From: Spirulina sp. CCY15215
Lineage (GTDB): Bacteria > Cyanobacteriota > Cyanobacteriia > Cyanobacteriales > Spirulinaceae
Direction: 5' to 3'
Length of the DNA: 40,193 nucleotides
Assembly (NCBI RefSeq): GCF_016888125.1
Contig: NZ_JACSWA010000516.1
Coordinates: 1 to 40,193, forward strand
The position numbers were made by a program, and so were the translations under genes. Positions 7,582-15,927 of this stretch are shown here, one piece after another; positions within the stretch are counted from its first letter, which is position 1; every line of letters begins with the position of its first letter. The notes beneath the pieces are model-generated. The model made no database searches and had not been told where the DNA came from. It saw only the letters and a program-made list of their open reading frames with translations.

Positions 7582-10524
7582 ATGGAACCAGAAGACTTAG
7601 AAACTCGGTTGGCTGAGGGACGCGATCGCGGCGATCGGGGAGACTATAAAGGCGCATTGGAGATATTGCAAACAGCTTGCGAGGAAGCACCAGATAATGC
7701 TGAGGTGTGGTATTGGTGCGGTTGGGCTTATTATCGTTTGGAGAAATATGAGGAGTGTATTCAATACTGCGATCGCGCTTTGGAGATTAGGCCAGAGTAT
7801 CCTTTAGCTTTAGCACGGCGAGGTTTGGCTTATCAACAAATTGAACAGCAGGAGAAGGCAAAAGAAGATTTTGAACAGGCTATACAGATTGAACCACAAA
7901 ATTATGAGGATTGGCGAGGAAGAGGCATTGCTTTACATGGATTAGAAAAATATGAAGAGGCGATCGCTAGTTATGATAAAACCCTAGAAATAAATCCTGA
8001 TGATTCCTATGCTTGGAATAATCGAGGACTTTCACTAGATCATCTCAAAAGATATGAAGAGGCGATCGCCAGTTATGATAAAGCCCTAGAAATCAAACCT
8101 GATTATTGCACTGCTTGGAATGATCGAGGACTTTCACTAGATCATCTCAAAAGATATGAAGAGGCGATCGCCAGTTATGATAAAGCCCTAGAAATCAATC
8201 CTGATTATTACTATGCTTGGGATAATCGAGGACTTTCACTAGATCATCTAAAAAGATATGAAGAGGCGATCGCCAGTTATGATAAAGCCCTAGAAATCAA
8301 TTCTGATGATTCCTATGCTTGGGATAATCGAGGAACTTCACTAGATCATCTAAAAAGATATGAAGAGGCGATCGCCAGTTATGATAAAGCCCTAGAAATT
8401 AAATCTGATTATTACTCTGCTTGGAATGGACGAGGAATAGTTTTATGTGATAAATTAGGACTTTACAATGAAGCATTAGGTAGTTTTAATCAGGCTATAA
8501 AAATCAAACCTGATTATTACTCTGCTTGGCATAATCGAGGAGTTGCACTATCTCATTTAGAAAGATATGAAGAAGCGATCGCCAGTTATGATAAAGCCCT
8601 AGAAATCAAACCTGATGATTACTCTGCTTGGCATAATCGAGGAGTTGCACTATCTAATATACAAAGATATGAAGAGGCGATCGCCAGTTATGATAAATCC
8701 CTAGAAATCAATTCTGATTATTACTATGCTTGGCATAATCGAGGACTTTCACTAGATCATCTAAAAAGATATGAAGAGGCGATCGCAAGCTATAATAAAG
8801 CCCTAGAAATTGAGCCTAGTGATGAGAAGAGTTGGCAAGGATGGCATCAATTAGTACGAGATCGGAAAGACCCTTTTTCACACTGGCTCAAAGCAAAAGA
8901 ATTCTGCAATAAAATATTAGACTCTCTCTCCTTTACAGATTCCCCAGAAAAATACATTATCATCCTACAACAACTCCTCAAACTTTGTAACTATCTCGGC
9001 GACAAACAAACATTTCAACAACGGATCGAACAAGGAAATCGACAACTTGCACAACTTTTACGAGATACAGAAGATCGTCAAAAAATCGAGCTTGCAAGAA
9101 AATTTGCTCCCTTCTCTCAACTGCGAGTCGATCGCCAAGCTAATTCTAATAATCCTCAAGATATCATCAAAGCCCTCAACATCGCTGAACAACGAAAAAA
9201 TACTTGTCTCCACTGGTTGCAAAAAGGTTGGGTTTACAATCTTCCCGAAACCACCTACTCAGAAATCCAACAACTCCTCCAACCGCAAACAGCCCTTATT
9301 TACTGGCATATCAGCCCCGTTGCAATTACGACCTTTATCCTCAAACATAACGCAGATCCAAAAATTCTTCCCTATCCTAAATCAAGGAACATTAAACAAG
9401 ATACTGGGGTCGCTTTTTGGCGTTCTCCCATCAAACCCTATCCTCCCGCTTTAGAACAACTCCAACGCTTTGAAAAATGGTTACAAGACTGGGAAAATGA
9501 TTATAAAAATTACGATCCACAAAAACAAAAGACTCCAAATGAAAGAAAATTAACACCTTGGTTTCGAGATATGGACTTGAGATTAAATCAACTCTACGAT
9601 ATTCTCAATATTAAAGAATTGGCACTCTATCTTCAAGAAATAGATCGCCTCATTCTCATTCCCCATCGTCAACTCCATCTGCTTCCTCTCCATAAACTCT
9701 TTAATCATCGTACTGTCACCCATCTTCCCAGTGCGAGAATAGGTCATTATCTGCAAAAAAATCTCAGCAATAATAATCAAGACAGAGAAAACATTCCAGT
9801 TTCATCCTCTCTATTGAACATCGAACAAGCAAACGAACTCCCCTTTGCTTTTCTCGAAGCAGAAACCCTCAATCTTTTCTTTCCCAACAATAAAACCTAC
9901 CGAGGAGAACAAGTCACCCACGCAAACATCATCGAAGCAATTGCCAATAATCAAGGCATATTCCACTTTACCGGACACGCCTACCATAACATCAATAATC
10001 CCCTCCAATCCGCCCTCGTTCTCGCCAATGAACAAGAATTTACCCTAGAAGATATCTTCCATAACGAAACCTTACAATTGAGCAATTATTTCCTGATTTG
10101 TCTGTCTGCTTGCGAAACCGGAATTACCAGCCAACAAAACCTCATTGATGAATATGTCGGGTTAGTCAGTGGCTTTTTAAAAATGGGTGCAAACTATGTT
10201 CTCAGTACCCTCTGGACAGTAGAAGAACGCGCTACTGGACTCCTCCTGAGCCAATTTTACCACCGCTATCAACAAACCCAAGACCCCGCCAAAGCCCTGA
10301 AAGAGTCCCAAAACTGGCTCAAACAAGCTACCCATCAGGATATCGCCGATTGGTATCGCGACCTGGCCAACAGGTTTTTAAAAACCGATCGCCCCCAAAA
10401 ATTGCAACGTTTCTTAGCACGAGAAGCCACACGGGAGGCAGAACTAGCTAAAATAGATAAGTTCACCCATCCTTATAAAAACCCTTATTATTGGGCTGCT
10501 TTTATCCTCACTGGAATCCATTAA
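7582..10524 (+). CDS. TPR-CHAT protease (caspase-like cysteine protease with TPR array)
   Basis: This is a 980-residue protein. Residues 15-420 form about twelve 34-residue TPR units; nine of them (7960-8815) are nearly identical around YEEAIASYDKALEI and AWxNRGLSLDHLKR. A linker of about 230 residues follows. The C-terminal CHAT domain (about 670-980) carries the dyad of the caspase-like fold: H799 in FHFTGHA and C844 in ICLSACETG, 45 residues apart. It ends in NPYYWAAFILTG, the usual CHAT end (PYYWAAFVLxG). CHAT-TPR proteins include HetF of cyanobacteria and Csx29 of type III-E CRISPR. No CRISPR genes are here, and the repeat array is unlike HetF as I remember it. A small gene follows after 11 bp and a membrane protein gene after that, which suggests an operon. 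The target is unknown. Confidence 0.92.
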   Translation: MEPEDLETRLAEGRDRGDRGDYKGALEILQTACEEAPDNAEVWYWCGWAYYRLEKYEECIQYCDRALEIRPEYPLALARRGLAYQQIEQQEKAKEDFEQAIQIEPQNYEDWRGRGIALHGLEKYEEAIASYDKTLEINPDDSYAWNNRGLSLDHLKRYEEAIASYDKALEIKPDYCTAWNDRGLSLDHLKRYEEAIASYDKALEINPDYYYAWDNRGLSLDHLKRYEEAIASYDKALEINSDDSYAWDNRGTSLDHLKRYEEAIASYDKALEIKSDYYSAWNGRGIVLCDKLGLYNEALGSFNQAIKIKPDYYSAWHNRGVALSHLERYEEAIASYDKALEIKPDDYSAWHNRGVALSNIQRYEEAIASYDKSLEINSDYYYAWHNRGLSLDHLKRYEEAIASYNKALEIEPSDEKSWQGWHQLVRDRKDPFSHWLKAKEFCNKILDSLSFTDSPEKYIIILQQLLKLCNYLGDKQTFQQRIEQGNRQLAQLLRDTEDRQKIELARKFAPFSQLRVDRQANSNNPQDIIKALNIAEQRKNTCLHWLQKGWVYNLPETTYSEIQQLLQPQTALIYWHISPVAITTFILKHNADPKILPYPKSRNIKQDTGVAFWRSPIKPYPPALEQLQRFEKWLQDWENDYKNYDPQKQKTPNERKLTPWFRDMDLRLNQLYDILNIKELALYLQEIDRLILIPHRQLHLLPLHKLFNHRTVTHLPSARIGHYLQKNLSNNNQDRENIPVSSSLLNIEQANELPFAFLEAETLNLFFPNNKTYRGEQVTHANIIEAIANNQGIFHFTGHAYHNINNPLQSALVLANEQEFTLEDIFHNETLQLSNYFLICLSACETGITSQQNLIDEYVGLVSGFLKMGANYVLSTLWTVEERATGLLLSQFYHRYQQTQDPAKALKESQNWLKQATHQDIADWYRDLANRFLKTDRPQKLQRFLAREATREAELAKIDKFTHPYKNPYYWAAFILTGIH
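7960..8815 (+). repeat. Tandem 102-bp repeats encoding TPR units
   Basis: About eight to nine units of 102 bp (34 codons) follow in phase within the CHAT gene. Most units carry GCGATCGC at the same place, encoding the AIA of EEAIAS. The unit at about 8445-8520 is diverged (CDKLGLYNEALGSFNQAIKI) and splits the array. Near-identity at DNA level points to recent duplication or gene conversion. Confidence 0.9.
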
Positions 10525-10535
10525 CAAACTCAACC

Positions 10536-10958
10536 ATGAACACAACTTCGATCGCCAACCTCGATCCCATCGATCGCCAAATCCTCCAAGCCTTTATCTC
10601 CGCATTGAGCCAATTAGAGCAACCCTTACCCGCTTCCCTCGTTGCCAAAATTAATCAAGTCGGTCACGATTTACAGCAAAACTCTATCGACTCCATTCAT
10701 ACCCTAGAAGAAATCGCTCACGAATACAATCCCCTCAAGGAACTTTACGAACAAACCTGCAACAACTTACAAGGAAAATATGAACCCCAAGAACTCCCCA
10801 AACCTGTTCCAAATAAGAACTTAAAATCTCATCTCAACACACAAAAAACAAATTCAACTATTCCTCCTGTCACCAGTAATGATACTGTCGCTCAAAAACT
10901 TAGAATCTCGTCTCAACACACAAACCACAAATTCAACTATTCTTCCTTTAACCAGTAA
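10536..10958 (+). CDS. Small helical protein of the CHAT cassette; frame broken at a repeat
   Basis: From the ATG at 10536 the open frame gives 140 residues. The first 85 or so look helical and soluble (LDPIDRQILQAFISALSQLE, then SLVAKINQVGHDLQQ and LEEIAHEYNPLKELYEQ). A polar linker follows and then a 26-residue unit starting NLKSHLNTQKTNST. A second copy of that unit lies in the next frame, so from about 10897 this frame reads a shifted, unrelated tail (LRISSQHTNHKFNYSSFNQ). Removing one A from the run of five at 10894-10898 would join the second copy and extend the protein to 11079, for about 180 residues. I do not recognise a family. The position between the protease and the membrane protein suggests an adaptor or substrate; that is inference. 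Confidence 0.65.
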   Translation: MNTTSIANLDPIDRQILQAFISALSQLEQPLPASLVAKINQVGHDLQQNSIDSIHTLEEIAHEYNPLKELYEQTCNNLQGKYEPQELPKPVPNKNLKSHLNTQKTNSTIPPVTSNDTVAQKLRISSQHTNHKFNYSSFNQ

Positions 10959-10975
10959 TGATACTATCGCTGAAG
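10818..10975 (+). repeat. Two tandem copies of a 78/79-bp coding repeat with a frame slip
   Basis: Copy 1 starts at 10818 (AACTTAAAATCTC) and copy 2 at 10897 (AACTTAGAATCTC), an offset of 79. The copies differ at about ten bases. Translated each in its own frame they stay alike: NLKSHLNTQKTNST and NLESRLNTQTTNST, followed by I(P/L)P(V/L)TSNDT(V/I)A. Because 79 is not a multiple of three, they cannot be read in one frame. Confidence 0.85.
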
Positions 10976-11079
10976 CAAAAAAAATGAAGAATAAATTCGT
11001 AAATGGAGGAATCAAAAACCTTGAAAATATATCAGAGTGCTTTAGATTCCCAGTGCGATCATTTTCCTCCTTACTTTAA
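10897..11079 (+). other. Out-of-frame continuation of the small CHAT-cassette gene
   Basis: This stretch encodes the second copy of the 26-residue unit and then EAKKMKNKFVNGGIKNLENI and a tail ending at the stop in 11077-11079. It lacks a start with a ribosome-binding site of its own. Its similarity to the in-frame repeat upstream indicates that it belonged to the same protein before a one-base frame change. Confidence 0.6.
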
Positions 11080-11103
11080 CTGTCATCAGCGTTTGCAAAT
11101 AAA

Positions 11104-12573
11104 ATGACACATAAAATCAGTAACTTGACTCTCGATCTCTTTTTCTTTAATATTCGTCAGGGATTGGGAGATAGCGAAAAAACACAACAAGAACGAAAAC
11201 AAGCATTTTTGAAAAACTTTCCCTTTCCTCGTCTCCAAAAATCATTAAAAAGTGCTTTAGAAAAAGAAGAAGAAGCCCCAAATCCAAAATATATAGAATT
11301 ACTGAGTTTAGCAAAATATCCTGATTCGAGTTACTCAATTGAGAAAGGTTTTGTTCGATCGCCAGATTTGGAAAATATTGAAGGTTATTATTTTCCCGTA
11401 ATCATGAACGACATTTACGGGGTTTTGCTAGAACTGGAATTGAACGAGAAAGATATTCCTATCAATTATTTTAAACGGCTCAAAGAAGAAGTTTCAAGGC
11501 CAGGTATTTCAATTTTCTCCCCATCTCCAAAATCCATTGAAGGAAATATCGGTAAAACATGGCTGCTGTCTTGTCAAACAGAACATCCTGAAAAATCTGA
11601 TGCGATCGCCAAAACGATCTACAAAGAATTTATCTCAGACACTTTAAAAGATGATGAAGATATCGAGTATTATTGGCAAAAAAATCGCACTCAAGGGAAA
11701 TTTTTAGGGGCTGATGTGATTGAAATCTGGATTCCCCCGCAGCGATGGGAGAATATACAAGATAACAATCATATTGTGATCGCGATCTATCCTAACAGTG
11801 TTTATAAAACAGAAAATTTCGCCAACATATTAGGCAGCTTTTATCATTATTGGATGCTGGCATTTGCCCATCGGAATAAAATCTTATATGCTTATATTCA
11901 AACGCGACGCTTAAAACGAGAATTAACAGTGAAATTTGCCAAAATTCGAGAAGCTATACAACTCGTTAAAAGTAAACCCACCTTAAAACAATTGCAAGAT
12001 AACTTAGAAGACAAAATCGAACCATTTTCAGAATATGTTTATCAAATTAAAGAACTTAATGCCCAACTGAATGCCATTAAAATCAATATGCGGAACTATA
12101 CAGAGAATATACAATGGTTAAATAAAGAAGGACAAGAAACCAATCTTGGCGAAACCAATCTTACGCCTTTATTGGACTCATTTAAACAAAATGGCACATC
12201 AATCTATCAAGATCAAATTGAACATGATTATGATAGCCTGAGTGCGGGTATTGAAATGATTGATACTCTCTTGAACACAATTCGAGGTATCGTTGAAACC
12301 AGACAATCTCAACGCGATCGCCAATTTCAAGAATTAGTTGGAATCATTGGAATTGGCTTAGGTTCTGCATCCATAACCGCTTCAGCCGTGTCTTCATTTG
12401 TGCCAAAACAAATTACAGAATGGCAACTCGTAGCAACAGTTATTGAAGAGTTAAATATCCCCCAACCTTTGATTAATCGTCCTGTAATTGCTCTTTCTTT
12501 GAGCTTAATTACAGGAACTTTTTTTGCATTGTTAACGCTTATTCTGTTACAGTTTTTAGGGAAAAATAAATAA
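11104..12573 (+). CDS. Membrane-anchored partner protein of the CHAT cassette, unknown family
   Basis: This 489-residue protein has no family I can name with confidence. Residues 1-250 look like a mixed alpha/beta cytoplasmic domain (YYFPVIMNDIYGVLLELEL, VIEIWIPPQRW, HIVIAIYPNSV). Residues 255-405 are predicted long helices or coiled coil, rich in charged residues. Two hydrophobic segments close the chain: about 410-433 (LVGIIGIGLGSASITASAVS) and about 461-485 (VIALSLSLITGTFFALLTLI), joined by a 27-residue loop. The order of globular domain, long helices and two C-terminal membrane helices resembles the CorA layout, but the GMN motif of CorA channels is absent. It starts 24 bp after the broken small gene. 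It may be a pore or effector controlled by the CHAT protease; that is inference. Confidence 0.7.
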   Translation: MTHKISNLTLDLFFFNIRQGLGDSEKTQQERKQAFLKNFPFPRLQKSLKSALEKEEEAPNPKYIELLSLAKYPDSSYSIEKGFVRSPDLENIEGYYFPVIMNDIYGVLLELELNEKDIPINYFKRLKEEVSRPGISIFSPSPKSIEGNIGKTWLLSCQTEHPEKSDAIAKTIYKEFISDTLKDDEDIEYYWQKNRTQGKFLGADVIEIWIPPQRWENIQDNNHIVIAIYPNSVYKTENFANILGSFYHYWMLAFAHRNKILYAYIQTRRLKRELTVKFAKIREAIQLVKSKPTLKQLQDNLEDKIEPFSEYVYQIKELNAQLNAIKINMRNYTENIQWLNKEGQETNLGETNLTPLLDSFKQNGTSIYQDQIEHDYDSLSAGIEMIDTLLNTIRGIVETRQSQRDRQFQELVGIIGIGLGSASITASAVSSFVPKQITEWQLVATVIEELNIPQPLINRPVIALSLSLITGTFFALLTLILLQFLGKNK

Positions 12574-12671
12574 AACTACACTTCCTAATCCTATTTTTTG
12601 AGTTATGCGATCGTATCTTTACAAAGCAAACACTATCCGAAGAGATTCATCAATTTTTAGTATTAGTTCTG

Positions 12672-12896
12672 TCATTCTTCTGAACCTAAATTTGTTAGTT
12701 CTTGCAGTTCGCGATCGCTTTCATAAACTTCTGCATAGAGATTTGCAGATTCTTGGAGTTTATCCGCACTCAATGCTAACTTAAATTTTGTCAGCGCGAT
12801 TCTCACAACTTCACTAGGGTCTTGATATCCATATTCCTGGCATCGTTCGAGAAATTGGATGGTTAAATCATCAAGTTGAAATGTTTGCTCTTTCAC
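12672..12896 (-). CDS. Ribbon-helix-helix antitoxin-like protein, no toxin partner
   Basis: This 74-residue protein begins with a probable beta strand (MKEQTFQLDDLT), followed by two helices (IQFLERCQEYGYQDPSEVVR and IALTKFKLAL). That is the pattern of ParD/CopG-type ribbon-helix-helix DNA-binding antitoxins. The acidic, probably flexible C-terminus (ADKLQESANLYAEVYESDRE) would be the toxin-binding part. No toxin-sized frame lies next to it: downstream is the convergent membrane-protein gene and upstream is the beta-helix gene. It could be an orphan antitoxin or a solitary regulator. The fold call is by pattern only. Confidence 0.6.
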   Translation of the reverse strand: MKEQTFQLDDLTIQFLERCQEYGYQDPSEVVRIALTKFKLALSADKLQESANLYAEVYESDRELQELTNLGSEE

Positions 12897-13021
12897 GATC
12901 GCAAAAATACTAGAAATATTTTGAGTCTACATTTAAACTAACGATAGCATATTCTTCCTCAGTTGCTTTTGCAGAGAGTATATCGCACTCTCTGCAAATC
13001 TCTGCCCTCAAAATTGTTGTT

Positions 13022-14560
13022 TCATTTTCTTTGACCCAATTTCAACAAACAAAAGACCCCGATCGCCCCCAACAAGGCCAGAGAATCCCCCATAAAAACC
13101 AAAGGGGAAGGCGCGATCGCCACATTTTCTATCTCCAATAATTGAGAAACTGCCCCGCCCCTCACTTGTGGATTGCCCGGCCTCGGGTGAGTCGGTACCG
13201 CCCCACCATTATCCGCACAAGCACTCAATTGCGGATCGATTAACTTTACTCCTGCCGTTATTTTCGTATCCTTGGGATTAGGATCGGGAGATTGCACATT
13301 TCCCCCAGCGTCGCCAAAAGACTGCCCTGTATGATGATGGACATTATAGCCATTGATACCGCGATTATTGCTCAAAATGGAATTAGCAACGCGGACATTG
13401 GCACCTCCCCCCCAGAAACCTCCCCCTTGAAAAGCGGCGGTATTGTTGGCGATGGTGGTTTGGGTAATGCGTCCCGGTACCCCGGCAATTAACATCCCAC
13501 CCCCCAAATTAACCCCTCCACCCTCAGACTTGGCCTGATTGTTACAAAATGAACTATTGGCGATCGCAAAAGAAGAATTATCCCCTATCCAAAATCCCCC
13601 TCCCTGGACATGGGCGCGATTGTTCGCAAACATCACATTTGTAATAGTTAATTCCGCACCGCCTCCAACTCGCAAACCCCCCCCAAAAGATTCACCTTTG
13701 CGATCGGGAATCACTTCATTGTTGGCGATCGTGCTATTTTCCACCACAATTTTATCGCCGCGATAGCCATAGAGAAACAAACCGCCTCCTTGTCCCGCCC
13801 CGCGACTGCCTGCGATGCGACTATTGCGGATGATAATATTCCCTCGGGTGCTGGCATTCGGAGTCGCCGAGGCACCATCAGTATAAATGGCTCCCCCGTA
13901 ACCGCCGCTACTAATGCCCCCCAGTCCTCCACCTCCTGCCGAAGCGTTATCGCTAAAAGTAGAATTTTCAATAGTGAGATTTCCTAACAGACTATTAATT
14001 GCTCCCCCAACAGAACCGCGATTGTTTGTAAAGGTACTGTTTTTAACTGTGAGATTGCCCTCACTTCCCCCCGCGATCGCGCCTCCTCCTCGTTCTTTCC
14101 GCCCCGATGTCCCATTATTCCCAACAAATGTACTATTGAGAATTGTCGTTGTGCTTTGATATCCCGTCCAAATTCCACCCCCTCCTTCTCCCGTGGAAAC
14201 ATTATTGCTGAGGTTGCTATTTTCGACGACAAGGGTTGTTTTTGCTTCCATCCGAATCCCACCCCCTAAACCATCTCCACCCGCCTTTCCCTCGGTAATG
14301 GTCAAGTTACGCAGGGTTGCGCTTATACCCTGTTGGTTCAGATTAAAAACCCGGCTCTGGCGATCGCCACTAATGGCAATTCCCCTAGCATCTTTTCCGT
14401 CAATTGTCAAGTTTTTGGGAATCAGTAATTCTTCCCTGAGAGTAATAGTTTTGCCCTGGAGATTCGCGGCAAACGTAATTGTATCTCCTGGGGAAGCATT
14501 GGCGATCGCCTCTCGCAAACTGCCCGCACCGCGATCATCTGCACTGGTAACAAGACTCAT
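13022..14560 (-). CDS. Right-handed beta-helix surface protein with C-terminal anchor (choice-of-anchor Q type)
   Basis: From the ATG at 14560 the protein has 512 residues. It opens with a CSLREA-like unit (ADDRGAGSLREAIANASPGD, then TITFAANLQGKTITL). Glycine- and asparagine-rich beta-helix turns follow, of the form GGG(I/L/F)xx and NSxFxxNxA, to about 430, as in polymorphic outer-membrane-type proteins. Near the end KLIDPQLSACADNGGAVPTH matches the segment typical of choice-of-anchor Q proteins. The C-terminus has a hydrophobic segment (LALLGAIGVFCLLKL) and a basic tail. No N-terminal signal peptide is visible from this start. A TTG at 14635 would add 25 residues, also without a clear signal. 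It is probably a cell-surface or secreted protein of unknown role. Confidence 0.78.
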   Translation of the reverse strand: MSLVTSADDRGAGSLREAIANASPGDTITFAANLQGKTITLREELLIPKNLTIDGKDARGIAISGDRQSRVFNLNQQGISATLRNLTITEGKAGGDGLGGGIRMEAKTTLVVENSNLSNNVSTGEGGGGIWTGYQSTTTILNSTFVGNNGTSGRKERGGGAIAGGSEGNLTVKNSTFTNNRGSVGGAINSLLGNLTIENSTFSDNASAGGGGLGGISSGGYGGAIYTDGASATPNASTRGNIIIRNSRIAGSRGAGQGGGLFLYGYRGDKIVVENSTIANNEVIPDRKGESFGGGLRVGGGAELTITNVMFANNRAHVQGGGFWIGDNSSFAIANSSFCNNQAKSEGGGVNLGGGMLIAGVPGRITQTTIANNTAAFQGGGFWGGGANVRVANSILSNNRGINGYNVHHHTGQSFGDAGGNVQSPDPNPKDTKITAGVKLIDPQLSACADNGGAVPTHPRPGNPQVRGGAVSQLLEIENVAIAPSPLVFMGDSLALLGAIGVFCLLKLGQRK

Positions 14561-14709
14561 GAAATATTTACAGGTAGATTTCTCAATTATTGACCGATAG
14601 AGAGACGTAAAGTTTCCCAATCTCTTGAAAAACAAATATTAAATTTACTTGCGATTTGGTATTCTACCGTATATTTTGAGGATTAAGAGAACCAAAACTC
14701 AGTAATATT

Positions 14710-15786
14710 ATGGATAATATTGAACGTATGGCGGCTCATTATAAAAAGCTGCCCCATCAAAAAGAAGCCCTAGAGTACATTGAAGAACAACTTGGGCAAG
14801 AGAAAACAAAAAAAGCCCTCGACCTTTATCGCTCTCCCCAAGATCCAGAAACCGGAGAGCCTTTACCAGGAGAAGTTCCTTATCCTGGCATCAAATTGAT
14901 TAAACAATTTGAAGGTTCTCATCTGGAGGCATATCCCGATCCTCTATCAGGAGGAGATCCCATTACAATTGGTTGGGGAAGTACGAGAAAAAGAGATGGA
15001 GGTAAATTCCGACTCGGGGAAAAAATCAGCCAAGAAGAAGCAGACGATCTCTTAGAATATCAACTCGAACAAGATTATCTTCCTCCTCTCGAAAAAATTC
15101 CGGTTTGGTCGGAATTAAATAACAATCAACGCGGTGCATTATTAAGTTTTGGTTATAATTTAGGGGCGCATTTCTACGGCTTAACAGGTTTTGAAACCAT
15201 AACTCGCAATCTCAAGGAACGCAACTGGGGAGATATGCGACGCGCCTTTTTATTATATGTTAATCCTGGCAGTAATGTAGAAGAGGGATTGCGAAGAAGA
15301 AGAACAGCAGAGGCAGAATTATTTCTCTCAGAAGCATCTTCTTTTAAACCTGTTGTGAATGCCGGAATTAATTGGAGAGATGATAATGCCAAAATATCCC
15401 AATATTTTACAGTAGGCGAAGTTACTCAGCGCGATGTGCGACGAATTCCCGAGGATGCTAAAATCATTGCCAATATTTTCGCGATATCCAAGGAACTTGA
15501 TATGATTCGAGATGAATGGGGACAACCGCTTTTAGTCACATCTTGGTATCGTCCTCCCAAGGTTAATCGAGAAGTGGGGGGAGCGCAAGATTCTCAACAT
15601 TTGTATGGAGGAGCCGTCGATATTAAGCCTTTGAATAGAGATGTCGAGCAATTCCAAAGTTGGTTGGATAAAAGTTGGTATGGTGCCCTTGGATATGGTG
15701 CCAAAAAAGGCTTTGTTCACCTTGATATTCGCAATGGTAAAGGTTGGAAATCTGGGGGGGGAAAAGGACAGCGCTGGAATTATTAA
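14710..15786 (+). CDS. Lysozyme (GH24-like) fused to M15 peptidase: peptidoglycan hydrolase
   Basis: This 358-residue protein has two wall-cutting domains. The T4-type lysozyme domain (about 58-208) shows the catalytic glutamate E68 in IKQFEG, D77 in AYPDPLSG and T86 in ITIGWGS, followed by NNQRGALLSFGYNLG (138-152), typical of GH24. The M15_3-type zinc peptidase domain (about 230-358) shows SWYRPPKVNREVGGAQDSQH, the ligands H297 and D304 in QHLYGGAVDI, and H337 in FVHLDI. Residues 1-55 are helical and charged; no signal peptide is visible. Each domain is common in phage endolysins, but no phage genes surround it. It is divergent from the beta-helix gene with a 149-bp shared spacer. Confidence 0.9.
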   Translation: MDNIERMAAHYKKLPHQKEALEYIEEQLGQEKTKKALDLYRSPQDPETGEPLPGEVPYPGIKLIKQFEGSHLEAYPDPLSGGDPITIGWGSTRKRDGGKFRLGEKISQEEADDLLEYQLEQDYLPPLEKIPVWSELNNNQRGALLSFGYNLGAHFYGLTGFETITRNLKERNWGDMRRAFLLYVNPGSNVEEGLRRRRTAEAELFLSEASSFKPVVNAGINWRDDNAKISQYFTVGEVTQRDVRRIPEDAKIIANIFAISKELDMIRDEWGQPLLVTSWYRPPKVNREVGGAQDSQHLYGGAVDIKPLNRDVEQFQSWLDKSWYGALGYGAKKGFVHLDIRNGKGWKSGGGKGQRWNY

Positions 15787-15830
15787 TCCCTGATTAATGA
15801 GGATAGAACTTACGCAATTTTGCTTCTCAG

Positions 15831-15850
15831 TTCCCTCAAGTCTGAGGGAA
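15831..15850 (+). terminator. Stem-loop after the lysozyme-peptidase gene
   Basis: TTCCCTCA (15831-15838) and TGAGGGAA (15843-15850) form a perfect 8-bp stem with loop AGTC, 45 bp after the stop codon. The following AATTCT is only weakly T-rich, so efficiency is uncertain. Confidence 0.5.
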
Positions 15851-15927
15851 AATTCTCCTAGATTTGGGGATTGAGGAGGACTATAATGCTATGACATTGC
15901 CATTGCTCATTCTTGATTACCCAGATT

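Noticed and set aside
7960-8815. Regular DNA repeats that could look like a CRISPR or satellite array
   Set aside because: The 102-bp period is in phase with an open frame and encodes 34-residue TPR units.
7582-10524. Annotation of the CHAT gene as hetF or as a Csx29-type Craspase
   Set aside because: No CRISPR locus is present, and the long near-identical TPR array is unlike HetF as I remember it; only the CHAT domain is shared.
11104-12573. Annotation as a CorA magnesium channel
   Set aside because: Only the overall layout fits; the GMN motif after the first membrane helix is absent.
13292-14600. Several open frames on both strands inside the beta-helix gene
   Set aside because: They are shadows of low-complexity glycine- and asparagine-rich coding repeats; the minus-strand 13022-14560 frame carries the recognisable domains.
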